DNA from: Channallabes apus
Lineage: Eukaryota > Chordata > Actinopteri > Siluriformes > Clariidae
NCBI GenBank assembly: GCA_030522415.1
Contig: CM060127.1
Location: forward strand, 775,001-839,000
Length of the DNA: 64,000 nucleotides
Reading direction: 5' to 3'
Positions 31,746 through 43,600 of the stretch are shown here, in pieces. Below the pieces are notes generated by a model. The model saw only the letters and a program-made list of their open reading frames with translations. It did no database searches and was not told the DNA's origin. Each line of letters begins with the position of its first letter. Position 1 is the first letter of the stretch. The position numbers were made by a program, and so were the translations under genes.

Positions 31746-32187
31746 GACACACGGACCAGTGAGGAGCCCAGGGAAGAACCGAATGCAACAGGCATCGGGG
31801 GCCAAACCCTGTGGTGAAGACTCCCTCATAGGCCTTCCCCATCCATTAGTCCATCCTTACCTCACTGTTCTTTAGGTGTCACAGGAATTAAGAAACAGGG
31901 AAAGAAGGAACAACAATAGCAGACAAATATTGAACAGAGGATACAACCCTAGGGTTTGAAGTCTTTTAGATCAAATACTGCTCTGTTGTCTTTTGTTTTC
32001 TTTCTTACTCTGTGCAGATACCACTTGATGGCTGTCCCGAGACCCATTCACACTGACCTCGTCACCTACAAAGGAAGCCACAACCTCTGGACAACTAGAC
32101 CCACTACCGAGCCAACTGTCAAAGAAAATAAATAAATAAATACACAACGCAGAGTATCACATACGAGAACTTCAGTCATCCATCAAC
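31746..32187 (+). other. ERV-B segment between integrase and env with a candidate env splice acceptor
   Basis: 442 bp without a long ORF. TTTCTTACTCTGTGCAG ending at 32017 is a good splice acceptor. A possible matching donor in the leader is TTGGTGAGT at 28048. Confidence 0.5.
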
Positions 32188-33479
32188 ATGATCAAGATTG
32201 CCATACTTGTAATCATCATGGACATTCCACAAGCCGTAGACTCCAGAAACAACATCTTCTTAGAATTGATGAGCATGTCTAGAAACGCCTTGTTTGCTGG
32301 AAAGCACGTTTGCATGCCACACCCACCTTCAGTAGGAGCAGGAATCCCATGGGTGGCACATCCCATCTCCAACTGTGACACATGTACCTTATTTGAAGTT
32401 CATGCCAGTGGAATATACAACAAGAGTACATGTCACAACATCACAGTTCCTCCAGCTTCTCCATGTTGCATTCCTGGATTATCATCCTGCAACCTAACTT
32501 CAGCTACTCCAATCATGACAGATCTACTCTTGCCAATGACTTTTCCTTGGTGCATGGAAAATTACGCTCCAGCCTCGACTCCACTGGGTGAAATTCCCCG
32601 TGAACATTGCAGCCTTGTGGTTGAAATGAGAACCGAATCTCATGTAGACATCACTCCATCAGCGAGGGAAGAGGAAAAGGACTTAGAAGATTGTCTTCAA
32701 AGTCTTCATCTCTCCCAAAACTCTTGGCAATAAATCAGTGGTGTATGATTCCTCCACCAACTGGTACTTTTTGGTTATGTGGAACTTCTGTATACAACAT
32801 CCTACCTAGCCAATTCAATGGCAGATGCACCCTGGTTTATGTTCTGCCGGCTATCAGAGAAAATACACACACCACTTCAAGATCTCCCCATCTACATAAT
32901 TCAGATCCTACGAGTAACAAAGAAGATAACTGCATTCCAGGACTCACTTGTGCACAAACATGGTGGTCAAGAACACTTGGAGCATTAATCCCATCTTATG
33001 GTGTAATACAGGCCCTTGATCAAGTCAGAAGCTTATCAAATTCAGTACAGAAACTGGCTAATGATACGGTTTTGGCCCTGGGTAATATCACAGACACTCT
33101 TGTTTCACACAAAATAATGATCTTACAAAACAGGGTGGCTTTGGATTACATCCTTGCATCGCAAGGGGGAGCCTGCACCATTATCGGCCCTGAGTGCTGC
33201 ACTGGGTTAATGGATCCAACAAAGGACTTAAACAAAATTCAACAAGACATTCTTGATCTTTCAACAAAATTACACCACATGACTGAAGATAATTTTTCAT
33301 GGTTCGGAAACATGTTAGGGAAACCCTGGCTGTGGATCAAGGAAATAACAATTCTGCTGTTGTTTTTCCTACTGGTGTACTATCTATGCGTTCACAGTAT
33401 CAAGTGTTTCATTCAACAAATAACCCACACCCATCAAGAAGAAATGGCCGTTCTAACCAGAAAAGACTATTATCCATAA
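32188..33479 (+). pseudogene. ERV-B env, shortened surface part and transmembrane subunit in two frames
   Basis: The first frame (32188-32733) begins MIKIAILVIIMDIPQAV, a signal-peptide-like start, followed by a Cys-rich surface segment with NKST and NIT/NLT glycosylation sites. The second frame (from about 32700 to 33479) carries the transmembrane subunit: a helical region, an LQNRVALD heptad segment followed by C-x6-CC near 33170-33205 (the gammaretrovirus-type covalent SU-TM pattern), a membrane anchor (ILLLFFLLVYYLCV near 33355) and a short tail. The two frames do not join without a shift, and the surface part is short (about 180 residues), so this env is defective. In complete relatives the protein mediates cell entry; here it is a decayed remnant. 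Confidence 0.8.
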
Positions 33480-33635
33480 GAACTTCACAGACACTAGCCA
33501 GATGTTTGTTTATATGTCATCATGGCATTCATCACTGCATTCAACAACAGAACAAGTGCTATGTGCCTGTAACGATCACAAGTTACAAGAATTAAATGTC
33601 TAAATTTGTATTTTGTGAGAGTTATTAGAACTCTC

Positions 33636-33646
33636 AAAGGGGGAAC
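33636..33646 (+). promoter_or_regulatory. ERV-B polypurine tract
   Basis: AAAGGGGGAAC directly precedes the 3' LTR and is the expected plus-strand primer. Confidence 0.8.
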
Positions 33647-34210
33647 TGTAGGATTACAAATTTATATAATGTTAAATCTAGCTTCCAACATAATAGTATA
33701 TAAACTGAACAAGTTATGTACATTGGGTTTTACATTTCAAGGTAAAGTTGGTGACATTCTGAGAAGATACAAGTCTGGTAGCCCAGGTGTCAGAGACATT
33801 AACCATTTGTCTTTATGTACTTCCTGACCGCTGGGTAGGGTCCCAAAGTCAATGTGAATGCTAATCTCAAGGCCAGGCCGTGCCTTTGTCTCTATTATAA
33901 TGTAAAGGTTTGGGGGATACTGTCAGGCTGATTAGATTAGCACCTATGCAATTGAAAGGCCACTGTTATGCTGATGAGATCAGGGCTGGGGAACTTCCGT
34001 TACCAGGCTGCCTCCGGTACCACACTATGCTTTGTTTAGATTGTCTCCACCTTTTTGTATCCCTCCCTCTTGTAAAGTATAAACTCTCCAGAGCTGAGTT
34101 GTAAGAAAGACTTGGATGACTACAGCGACGCTCGGCGAGTTCTCAATAAAGAGTAACTTCTGCTTGAATGATATCCCAACGTCTCCTGGTCTCTGAAAAA
34201 GTTCCCAACA
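33647..34210 (+). repeat. ERV-B 3' LTR
   Basis: 564 bp, near-identical to the 5' LTR, followed by the ACGC target duplication. Confidence 0.95.
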
Positions 34211-34214
34211 ACGC

Positions 34215-34809
34215 CAATCATTATACCTGGACGTACTATGGTATCATGATGGTAGCGGTATCCACGAGATTTCCTTTCACACCGTAGTTGTATACTACAT
34301 ATTACCACGGTACCTAGGTATATTGTAGTACACGGTTACTTGTACCATGCCAACGCATGCACGCACACCTACACAATCACACACCTACCTACCGGCATTT
34401 CTTATATCGACTCTTTCATTCAACACTGTTTGTTAATTGAAGGCAACCCTACTTGTAAAATGTTACACTCTTACACAATACAAATAACAACAACAAGCTC
34501 AAGCTCAGCAAGCACAAAAGCACATCAATTCACAAGCGCATACTTTTTTGCTATTTCATCAAAATAATAAAATTGCATCATAACATTGCATCAAACATTA
34601 AATTACTCAATTATCAATTACTCAATTTGGTTCCCGGGGCCAGCAGTACGTCCCCCAAGAATCATCCGACCCCCACAGACAGCAGAAAAACTACAGCAGA
34701 ATTTTAATAACAGGTTTTTGCTTACCTTGTTCCTATTGCCGCGGCGGCGGTTCTGCTGACCGTGTAGGGCCGCCGACCCCAAGGGGCAGCAACGACCAGC
34801 CGGGGGTAT
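34215..34809 (-). other. ERV-A leader proximal part
   Basis: In provirus orientation the sequence after the primer site is GC-rich (GAACCGCCGCCGCGGCAATA), contains a strong splice donor, and then becomes AT-rich towards the ERV-B insertion. No ORF of note. Confidence 0.6.
34719..34728 (-). promoter_or_regulatory. ERV-A major splice donor candidate
   Basis: On the minus strand AACAAG/GTAAGC matches the vertebrate 5' splice consensus and lies about 100 bases after the primer site, where retroviruses place the donor used for env. Confidence 0.6.
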
Positions 34810-34827
34810 CCTATGCCGACAACGCCA
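34810..34827 (-). promoter_or_regulatory. ERV-A primer-binding site, resembling tRNA-Ser
   Basis: TGGCGTTGTCGGCATAGG in provirus orientation starts four bases after the CA of the U5 end. It is close to the complement of the tRNA-Ser(AGA) 3' end (TGGCGTAGTCGGCAGGAT) with one substitution and a two-base gain. Confidence 0.5.
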
Positions 34828-34828
34828 A

Positions 34829-34990
34829 TTATGTCGTGGCAAATTTGTTGTGAACTATGTAAATTTTCCAAACAAAATCAATAACTACTCAAGTACTGAA
34901 ATAGCAAAAGAGTTTATTGCAACCAAAAGTAAATGGACGGCACTGGACTAGCCAGACAAAAGACGAACAGATAAAAACTGCAAGATTTCT
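34829..34990 (-). repeat. Second R-U5 copy of ERV-A
   Basis: 162 bp identical to 35232-35393. It begins at the presumed transcription start and ends at the U5/primer-site border, and contains GCAATAAACTC (polyadenylation signal). No U3 precedes it; the 241-bp segment X does. Confidence 0.9.
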
Positions 34991-35231
34991 TGAATGTGAT
35001 TGTTTTTACATCACTCTTGTAACATTACCTCCTTTTCATCTTCTGGCAGTGTCCACATAATGTCCTTTAGAAGTTGATAGACTTGACATGTAAAAACATG
35101 ATAAAATTCCTTCAGTCTGTTTTCACATTTAAAATAGTCATATAGTGTTTTGATGTACAATTCAGTTTTTCTTTTGAACATAGTCCAAACATCTAAGACC
35201 ACTTTTTCTTTTTTAGCCACATTTCGTCTTT
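34991..35231 (-). pseudogene. Segment X: captured ORF fragment between the two R-U5 copies
   Basis: In provirus orientation the 241 bp are almost entirely one open frame of about 75 codons, ending in a TGA near 35011. The product is charged and helical, with KKEKVVLDVWTMFKRKTELY, then YFKCENRLKEFY and CQVYQLLKDI, ending DEKEVMLQE. It has no start of its own and begins directly after the U5 end, so it looks like the C-terminal exon or mRNA end of some gene. I do not recognise it. It may be a host transcript taken up during reverse transcription or a viral gene fragment. Confidence 0.45.
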
Positions 35232-35735
35232 TTATGTCGTGGCAAATTTGTTGTGAACTATGTAAATTTTCCAAACAAAATCAATAACTACTCAAGTACT
35301 GAAATAGCAAAAGAGTTTATTGCAACCAAAAGTAAATGGACGGCACTGGACTAGCCAGACAAAAGACGAACAGATAAAAACTGCAAGATTTCTCTCCTTT
35401 TCTCTCTCCCTTCTCTAATTTTACATGGTTTATATACCTTCACTTAACAATTACATCATTGTTTGCTCCTTCTTAAGTCAAGAAACCTTTTTAATATTCA
35501 TGAGATGTGAGCTAATTCTGCTCAGATCAGATTGATGTGGCACCTCCCAATTGCATAATTTTTCCTCTGATCTCATATTTATTCATGTCTGGGCAGGCCT
35601 AAGACGTTAGACGGTCTTACGTTCTCCTTTTTTGGAGAAAGTTTGGTTTATTCCTTTTTTCTTGACCAGACCATTGACCACCGCTGGTGACTTGGGTTTT
35701 TGTGGAAGCCGCAATCTTTCAAAATGTTCCTCATC
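35232..35735 (-). repeat. ERV-A 5' LTR
   Basis: In minus orientation U3 runs from about 35735, with the TATA box GGTATATAAACC near 35440-35429. R starts about 40 bases downstream near 35393, AATAAA lies near 35315, and U5 ends ACGACA at about 35234. The outer border abuts the (AATTG)n tail of an L2 fragment and is approximate. Confidence 0.7.
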
Positions 35736-36155
35736 AAGATTCAATTCAATTCAATTCAATTTTATTTGTATAGCGCTTTTAACAATTGACATTGTCTCAA
35801 AACAGCTTTACACAATCAAAAGAATTATTTAAGTTTGTATGGAATGTGAATGTGTATGAATCAAAATGTTCAGATATTCCCTGGCGAGCAAGCCCGAGGG
35901 CGACAGTGGCAAGGAAAAACTCCCTGAGACGGTAATAGGAAGAAACCTTGAGAGGAACCAGACTCGACAGGGAACCCATCCTCATCTGGGTGAAACAGAT
36001 AGCAGGAAATGATCTGCATTTATATAGTGTTAAGTGTTAGGTTCAGCTATAATAGTTGATGTTAATTGATGTTATAATACTTGATGTAAAATGGAGTCCA
36101 GTAGTTATTCGAGACTCAGATAGACTTGTAGAAAGTTCCAGTCCTGAACTACATG
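35736..36155 (-). mobile_element. L2 3' UTR fragment
   Basis: Starts with (ATTCA)n and TTTTATTTGTATAGCGCTTT, the complement of the L2 3' end, and is nearly the same sequence as 39703-40120 of L2-2, up to GTTCCAGTCCTGAACTA. It is 5' truncated. Confidence 0.85.
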
Positions 36156-37330
36156 GTTCAGATGTGTAAGTATTATATTTTGGTTGTTCTTATCATAGTT
36201 AATTTTATCTAATTTGTCTTTAACTGTCCATTATGTATTTACCTGTATAGAGATTATTTATCTATTAGTACTTTAATATATTCTGGTTATTCATTTTGAT
36301 TATACATTAAATCTCTTTATATAACTAAATGATTATTTTAATGATTTTGAACATATATATCAATTAGTATACTTTTGTTTAATTTACTTAATTATTATAG
36401 GATAGATATTAAGATTAAAGATTAATTAAATCAGCTTAAATCAGTTCATTGATTAGGTTTGTTAATATTTATTTTTCATTTACCTACTACTATTGCTATA
36501 CTATGGTTAGTTCAAGACAATCACATTAATCTTATTATTGGTATGATTATTTATATTGCTAGTCCTTAGATCCTATACTACTAAAATCAATAATGTAATG
36601 TTTCTTTTAATATGTGCAGAGTGCATTTTTTCCCAGATTTACTAAACCCATGTTTACTAAATTCTCTTTAATTTTGTTTAATTCTAGCTCGCAGGCAGCG
36701 TTCTTCTCGCTCATTCTCTCATCTGAGATTCCTTCTGGGAGCAGGTGGTTACACCTTCCCTTACTCAAACCGCCACAATTTGCATCTGGTTAGAACTCTG
36801 AGGGGCCTACCTCTGAGGATGATATTGCTGAAAATTACTGATTAATTAGATTTTTTCTTCATAACAAATATGATTTATGCTGTTTTTCTGCTTCTTAAAA
36901 GCAGAAGTCTGGCTTTTTTCACTTTGTGTCCCAATTAAAGCAGAACCGAAAGTTTATTTTTATAATTTTTATCAATGCTTGCATTTTCTGTATTTTTTCC
37001 TCCAATAAAGTTCCTTAATTTCTTGCACTCTGTGTGTACGGGTTGTTCTTGGGTCACACTTTGCATACTTTTTCTTTAATTATCATTAAAACAAACATTA
37101 TCATTAACCATGTAGATATTACGAGTAGATATTATTAGTACATAATGATAAAATGTTAGTAAATATTATTGATATTATTGTTTTTCTTTAGTTTTCTTGT
37201 CTGTTACCTATCCCTGGCCTCCTGCCTGCGTGTTTTCTCACTTTCTCAATTTGTCGTGCAGGCGCCTTTTCTGTTTTTGTAGCGAGTTGGATCAAGGCCT
37301 CTTGGACAGAGGCCTTCTGGGTATTTGGTA
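36156..37330. other. AT-rich stretch, nothing recognised
   Basis: Strongly AT-rich to about 36660, then mixed. No convincing ORF, TIR or repeat border. Two AATAAA words near 36990-37015 and a pyrimidine-rich TTGTGTCCCAATTAAAG segment are seen but not interpretable. Confidence 0.5.
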
Positions 37331-37339
37331 CCTTACACT

Positions 37340-38793
37340 TGACTACAATTATAATTCAATAAAAATTTTTCCACACCATATAGCACTTTTCATTAAAACT
37401 ATCCATAAATTTAACTTTTTGTTTTTGTTTTTCTTATTTCAACCAAACATCATCACTCTTTCCCATTCCGCTACATTTTCGTCCCACTCCTCAGTTAAGT
37501 ATTTTATCACATCTTTACATTTCTTTAAAAATTCCTCCAATTCTTTACAGTATAAAAACATATGTAAGATCCGTTCCACTTCTTTTTGACACACTTTGCA
37601 AACAGCACTTTATTCTCTTCCTATCTTGTTTAGAACAATGTCTGTAAAAATCACTTTGTGTCTTATAAAATAGTCTAAACATTCTAACTTTATCTCCACA
37701 CATTTCCCTCTCATGTTTCTCCATATGTATTATTCTTTTAGGTCTTTGAATTTTTCTTCCCAGTACTTGTTTACAATCGGTTTTTTAAAAACCTCATCTC
37801 TAAAAACATTGTATAAGAACTTGACAGTACAATCTTTAAACTCACCTCGATTTCCTCCCACTCTTACAGAAATATTCTTATCTTCTGAGCCTTCTTCCAT
37901 ACTATTAATTCTTTTAATCCATTCTTTGGGTATTGCATTCTTTATTTCTTCATATTTATTTTCTAGTCCCTGCACATTGTATTCTTCCTTTGCTTCCTCC
38001 ATCATATCCACAATATATTGCATGCTTAAAAAACCTTCTTTAAATTCATATAGAACATCTCTTACTCTTGTGATTCCCACTGCCATCCATTTCTTAAAAA
38101 ACAGTTCTTTCCCTTCTTTTAAAACTTTTTTATTTAAGAACAGGGGTTGGTTTAAAATTGCCTCTCTCCCACTTGGTTCGTACTGAATTCTCGATAAAAA
38201 CTTTCCCCACACGCTAAAGATTTCTCTGTAAAAATTTGGTAGTCCTTCCGTCATCCACAATTTAGTTTTCATCCAGAGTGCATCTTCTCCCATTTTAAAA
38301 TTCCCACATTTGTTTAAAAAATATTCCATTATTTTCTTCCATTCTGTTTTATTCTTTGCATTAAAGTATTTCTTTACTATCTTCACTCTCAAAACATTCT
38401 TGCATTGCCCCACGTCCATCAAGCTCAAACCTCCCTTCTCCATCTCCCCTAAAATCGTATGTAAGCAATTCTTGCTGGTTTTCCCTCCCATAAGAAATCC
38501 ATTACACATTTCTTCAGTCTCTTTTCAACCCACACCGGCATATCAGTAACATATAAAACATACCATAGTTTAGAGGCCATTAAAACATTCCATATTAAAG
38601 CCTTTCCCTTCAAGTTTAGCTCTCTTAATTTCCAAAAATTTAACCGCCGTTCTATCTCCATTGTCAACTGTTCCCACATTTCATCCCTTGTTTTTTCCTC
38701 ATTCTTACCCATTAAAATACCTAAAATCTTCATTTCCTCCACTTCTTTGAAATCAAAACAGTCTGTTAAGGTCTTAACTTTACCAAATCTCAT
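37340..38793 (-). pseudogene. Tx1/L1-like LINE ORF2, C-terminal part
   Basis: Minus-strand frames read as the region behind the RT domain of an L1/Tx1-type ORF2: KILGILMGKNEE, LNLKGKALIWNVLMASKLWYV, MPVWVEKRLKKCVMDFLWEG (38790-38450), then LGEMEKGGLSLMD, LWMKTKLWMTEGLPNFY and REAILNQPLFLNKK (38509-37730). Further on, in another frame, is a CCHC motif C-x2-C-x8-H-x4-C near 37580-37630. These are the hallmarks of the conserved C-terminus including the zinc finger. The piece lacks the RT catalytic core and endonuclease and has frameshifts, as expected of a truncated, decayed LINE. Confidence 0.75.
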
Positions 38794-38796
38794 ATA

Positions 38797-39702
38797 CAGT
38801 GGTGTGAATAACTATTTGCCCCCCTCCTGATTTCTTATTCTTTTGCATGTTTGTCACACAAAATGTTTCTGATCATCAAACACATTTAACTATTAGTCAA
38901 AGATAACACAAGTAAACATGGTAAACATCCACAAGTAAACATCCAAACCTACATGGCCCTGTGTGAAAAAGTAATTGCCCCCTGAACCTAATAACTGGTT
39001 GGGCCACCCTTAGCAGCAATAACTGCAATCAAGCGTTTGCGATAACTTGCAACGAGTCTTTTACAGCGCTCTGGAGGAATTTTGGCCCACTCATCTTTGC
39101 AGAATTGTTGTAATTCAGCTTTATTTGAGGGTTTTCTAGCATGAACCGCCTTTTTAAGGTCATGCCACAACCTCTCAATAGGATTCAGGTCAGGACTTTG
39201 ACTAGGCCACTCCAAAGTCTTCATTTTGTTTTTCTTCAGCCATTCAGAGGTGGATTTGCTGGTGTGTTTTGGGTCATTGTCCTGCTGCAGCACCCAAGAT
39301 CGCTTCAGCTTGAGTTGACGAACAGATGGCCGGACAGTCTCCTTCAGGATTTTTTGGTAGACAGTAGAATTCATGGTTCCATCTATCACAGCAAGCCTTC
39401 CAGGTCCTGAAGCAGCAAAACAACCCCAGACCATCACACTACCACCACCATATTTTACTGTTGGTATGATGTTCTTTTTCTGAAATGCTGTGTTACTTTT
39501 ACGCCAGATGTAACGGGACACGCACCTTCCAAAAAGTTCAACTTTTGTCTCGTCGGTCCACAAGGTATTTTGCCAAAAGTCTTGGCATTCATTGAGATGT
39601 TTTTTAGCAAAATTGAGACGAGCCTTAATGTTCTTTTTGCTTAAAAGTGGTTTGCGCCTTGGAAATCTGCCATGCAGGCCGTTTTTGCCCGGTCTCTTTC
39701 TT
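38797..39702 (-). mobile_element. Truncated Tc1-A relative (transposase 3' part and one end)
   Basis: The left end TACAGTGGTGTGAATAACTA and the transposase C-terminal 191 codons (38988-39563) match Tc1-A closely, with D244/E279-type motifs kept (QQDNDPKHTS, LNPIERLW). The match stops at about 39702, inside the DNA-binding domain, where the L2-2 tail begins. The other inverted repeat and the N-terminus are lost. A 60-bp deletion lies near 38930 compared with Tc1-A. Confidence 0.9.
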
Positions 39703-40350
39703 TTTCAATTCAATTTTCAAGTCAGTTTTATTTGTATAGCTTTTTTAACAATTGACATTGTCTCAAAACAGCTTTACACAATCAAAAGAATTATTTAAGT
39801 TGTATGGAATGTGAATGTGTATGAATCAAAATGTTCAGATATTCCCTGGTGAGCAAGCCCGAGGGCGACAGTGGCAAGGAAAAACTCCCTGAGATGGTAA
39901 TAGGAAGAAACCTTGAGAGGAACCAGACTCGACAGGGAACCCATCCTCATCTGGGTGAAACAGATAGCAGGAAATGATCTGCATTTATACAGTGTTAAGT
40001 GTTAGGTTCAGCTATAATAGTTGATGTTAATTGATGTTATAATAGTTGATGTAAAATGGAGTCCAGTAGTTATTCGAGACTCAGATAGACTTGTAGAAAG
40101 TTCCAGTCCTGAACTATCGAATTGTCAAGTCCTCAGAGAAACAGCTGACAACACCAGTCGAGGCCAGAACCGTTTACTAAGTAGATAGAATCATCCCCAG
40201 ACACCAGACGCATCCTAAAGAGACACACGGGGCATCCATGCGATGAGATCTCCAACCAGAAACGGGGCACCAGGATGGATCAGACAGGTCCGGAGGGCAG
40301 AGGGAGTCTGGATCACTGGCAGCTCAGGAACCACATGTGTAGCTCGACAG

Positions 40351-40440
40351 AGAGAGAGAGAGAGAGAGAAAGAGTGAAAGGGGGAGACAGGGGGAGAGAG
40401 GAAAGAGAAAGAGGGGGAGGAAGAGAAGAGGAGGAGAGAT
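40351..40440. repeat. GA/GGGA-rich microsatellite in the L2-2 3' UTR
   Basis: (GA)n from 40351, followed by imperfect GGGAGA/GGAAGA runs. Confidence 0.9.
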
Positions 40441-40733
40441 TGCAATTAGGTATGGTCACAGTCACAATGTCTAATGTGAATGTATATTTACTGTAGAGTG
40501 CAAGCAGGGACTCTGGCAGGACTAACTATGACAGCATAACTAAAAGGGAGAGCCAGAAGGAAACACAAACATGAGGGCTCCCTGAGATGTAAAGCAAACA
40601 ATCACCTCACCGTCAACAAACCTGAGTGATCAAATGAGACTGAGGAAGACAGCATCTAAACATACCAGTTCACCATAATACTCTACGTCCATGAGTCCCC
40701 CAGATCTGCTCCTTTACCTTATGGCAAATCTAT

Positions 40734-42551
40734 TTATAAAAATGCTTGGCTAAATAAATAGGTTTTGAGCCTAGACTTAAACACTGAGACTGTGTCTGAG
40801 TCCCGAACACTATTTGGAAGACTATTCCATAATTTTGGGGCTTTGTAAGAAAAAGCTCTGCCCCCAGCTGTAGTTTTCATAATACGCAGTACTGATAAGC
40901 AGCCTGCATCCTTTGACCGAAGTAGGCGTGGCGGATCGTAAGACACTAGCAGTTCGCTCAGATACTGCGGGGCGAGACCATTTAATGCCTTATATGTCAA
41001 GAGTAGTATTTTAAAATCAATGCGAAATTTCACAGGGAGCCAATGCAGTGAAGATAGGATAGGGGTGATGTGCTCATATCTTCTGGTTCTAGTGAGGACT
41101 CTCGCTGCTGCATTCTGGACTAGCTGAAGCTTGTTTATGCACCTAACTGAACAACCAGACAGTAAGGCATTACAATAGTCCAACCTAGAAGTGATAAAAG
41201 CATGAACTAGTTTTTCTGCATCGTTTAGCGACAATATATTTCTTATTTTGGCGATATTTCTGAGGTGAAAGAATGCTATCCTGGTGATATTATCTACATG
41301 AGCTTCAAATGAAAGGCTGGAATCTATAATCACGCCGAGGTCTTTTACTGTTGCACTTGATGGAACAGAAAGGCCATCTAAAGTTACGGTGTGATCTAAG
41401 ATTTTACTTCTAGCTGTATGCGGTCCTATGACTAGAACTTCTGTCTTATCCGGATTAAGCAGAAGGAAGTTAATTAGCCTCCAATTTCTTATGTCCTGCA
41501 CACATTGCTCAACTTTAGTAAGATGGTTTTTCTCATCAGGTTTTGTTGAGACGTATAGCTGTGTGTCGTCAGCATAACAATGAAAACTAATACGATGCTT
41601 ACGGATTATGTTGCCCAGAGGAAGCATGTAAAGGGAAAAAAGCAGTGGGCCTAAAACTGAACCTTGCGGAACGCCAAACTCCACTAGAGAACATGCAGAA
41701 TAATCACCATTTAAGTCTACATACTGATAACGATCAGTCAAATAGGATCTAAGACAGGAGAGGGCTGTACCCTTAATTCCTACTACATTTTCTAATCTGT
41801 GAAGAAGAATAGCATGATCAATAGTGTCAAAAGCTGCACTGAGGTCGAGTAATACAAGCATAGTTACACAACCCTGATCAGAGGCCAATAGGAGGTCATT
41901 TACTACTTTAACGAGTGCTGTTTCTGTGCTGTGATGAGGCCTAAATCCTGACTGATACAGTTCATGTATGCCATTTCTATGTAGGTATGAGCATAGCTGC
42001 TCCGCTACTATCTTTTCCAGAATCTTAGAGATAAAGGGGAGGTTTGATATTGGCCTGTAATTGGACAGCTGACAGGGGTCGAGGTCAGGTTTCTTAATTA
42101 TTGGTTTAATGACTGCTACTTTAAAAGATTTTGGAACATAACCAATGCTGAGTGAGAAATTAATTATTCTCAACAGCGGTTCTGTTATTACTGATACTAT
42201 CTGTTTAAGAAAATGTGTCGGTATAGGATCTAATATACAGGTTGATGAATTTGCAGAAGAGATGAGTGAAATTAGTTCATTCTCTTCAAGAGGAGTAAAG
42301 TATTCTAGGTTTGAATCTGACATGGCTAGGTTAACATCTGTATCAATTACATTGTTTGGTTTCAAAGCCTCAATTTTATGCCTGATATTTACAATTTTAT
42401 TATTAAAAAAGTTCATGAAGTCCTCACTATTGCATGATGTTGTTGTGGAGATTTCTGTAGTGGTCTTATTTCTGGTTAATTTGGCTACGGTATTAAATAA
42501 AAATCTAGGATTATTTTTATTTTCTTCTATAAGAGTGGAGAGATACGTTGA
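40734..42551 (-). pseudogene. L2-2 ORF2, reverse transcriptase part
   Basis: The frame is open from the TGA at 42552 to the stop at 40734 and holds all RT blocks: [77 protein letters not shown] and the C-terminal [20 protein letters not shown]. It is in phase with the endonuclease part across one TGA, so except for that codon and the DIRS insertion the ORF2 is preserved. Confidence 0.9.
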
Positions 42552-43552
42552 TCAAGCTACACTAAGAGCTTTCCTATAGTTCAGGATGCTCTCTTTCCAT
42601 GCTATTTGAAATACCAACAATTTAGTTTGACGCCATTTACGCTCTAATTTCCGAGCAGTCTGTTTTAAAGTGCGCGTGTGATCGTTATACCAGGGAGCGA
42701 GTTTCTTATCTCTAATAATTTTTCTTTTAGCTGGAGCTACATTATCTAAGGTACAACGAAGTGTCGACTCTAAATATTCAGTCGCCTGATCGAGTTCTGT
42801 GGTGTCAGACGGTGACCTAATCGAAGTTGGTAACTCTGGGAGATTACTGATAAAACTCTGTGTGGTAGTCGATGTGAATGTACGTTTAATACTGTAGCGC
42901 GGTGCTGTGCGTACATTATCACTGTGACACACTTGAATGGAGACGAGATAGTGATCTGAGATAATTTCAGACAGTGGAATTGTGAATACATTTCTTATAA
43001 TTAATCCGAAGAATATTACTAAATCTAAAGTGTGACCTGCTTTATGAGTGGGTCCTACTACACACTGATTTACGCCTACGGAGTCCAGTATGGATATAAA
43101 TGCTGTTCTCAGAGGGTCTTCTGGATTCTCAAAATTAATGTTAAAATCTCCAGCAATTAACACTTTGTCTACAGAAACGACCAGGTCTGAGATGAAATCT
43201 GCACTAAGAAATTCAGAATACGGCCCTGGAGGTCTGTAAATTATAATTAGTGGAATCGACTGAGCTGATTTAATATACTTAAATACACTTATGTTACTAT
43301 AAAGAATTTCAAATGAGTTAAATTTGTGTCCGTGTTTTTGTACGATAGACAGATTATCATTATGAATAACTGCGACGCCTCCTCCTCTACCAGTTAACCG
43401 AGGCTGGTGTATGTAGCTGTATCCAGGAGGACTAGCTTCATTTAGAGCTACATACTCGTCCTGTTTAACCCATGTTTCAGTTAAACAGAGTCTATCAAAC
43501 GCCTGATCTGTGATAATTTCATTAACAATAACTGCTTTTGATGCAAGAGATC
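42552..43552 (-). pseudogene. L2-2 ORF2, endonuclease part
   Basis: Carries CLTETWV, GRGGGVAVI, IYRPPGPY, AGDFNINFEN and SDHYLVS of the APE-type endonuclease, and the linker that L2-1 has lost (RKLERKWRQTKLLVFQIAW). It ends with an in-frame TGA at 42552-42554. Its start is cut by the DIRS element between the codons for LLNI and SLAS; the missing start continues at 48116-48266. Confidence 0.88.
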
Positions 43553-43600
43553 GTCTCGGGTTACATTTCTGTAACCCTGTTCCCTGAAAGGCGGGAACGA

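Larger units (their letters stand above)
27373..34210 (+). mobile_element. ERV-B: young, internally deleted endogenous retrovirus
   Basis: Two 564-bp LTRs (27373-27936, 33647-34210) differ at one position by eye. ACGC flanks both ends (27369-27372, 34211-34214). There is a His-tRNA-type primer site, a leader with repeated stem-loops, one 1095-codon frame (gag joined to RNase H-integrase), a shortened env and a polypurine tract. Protease and most of RT are absent. It sits inside the ERV-A leader. It cannot move by itself but keeps the cis signals needed for mobilisation by a related virus. Confidence 0.95.
1..35735 (-). mobile_element. ERV-A: old class I-like provirus, minus strand, 3' end beyond the left edge, split by five later insertions
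   Basis: Retroviral parts lie in the right order on the minus strand: LTR near 35.7-35.2 kb, primer site, leader, gag (14714-12021), protease/RT (11987-10344), RT-RNase H (5473-4557), RNase H-integrase (2932-1355), env remnant (1339-1007) and a further glycoprotein-like ORF (804-124). Between them sit complete younger elements. For the Tc1, the 4.87-kb TA transposon, the Gypsy element and ERV-B a target-site duplication flanks the insert, so the provirus was there first. Removing the inserts leaves roughly 12 kb up to the edge, large for a simple retrovirus, with a long leader. Gag-pro in one frame across a stop, a single CCHC knuckle and the integrase type point to a gammaretrovirus-like (class I) fish ERV. 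The 3' LTR is not in the window. Assignment of 20038-21518 to this provirus rests on position and is inference. Confidence 0.75.
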
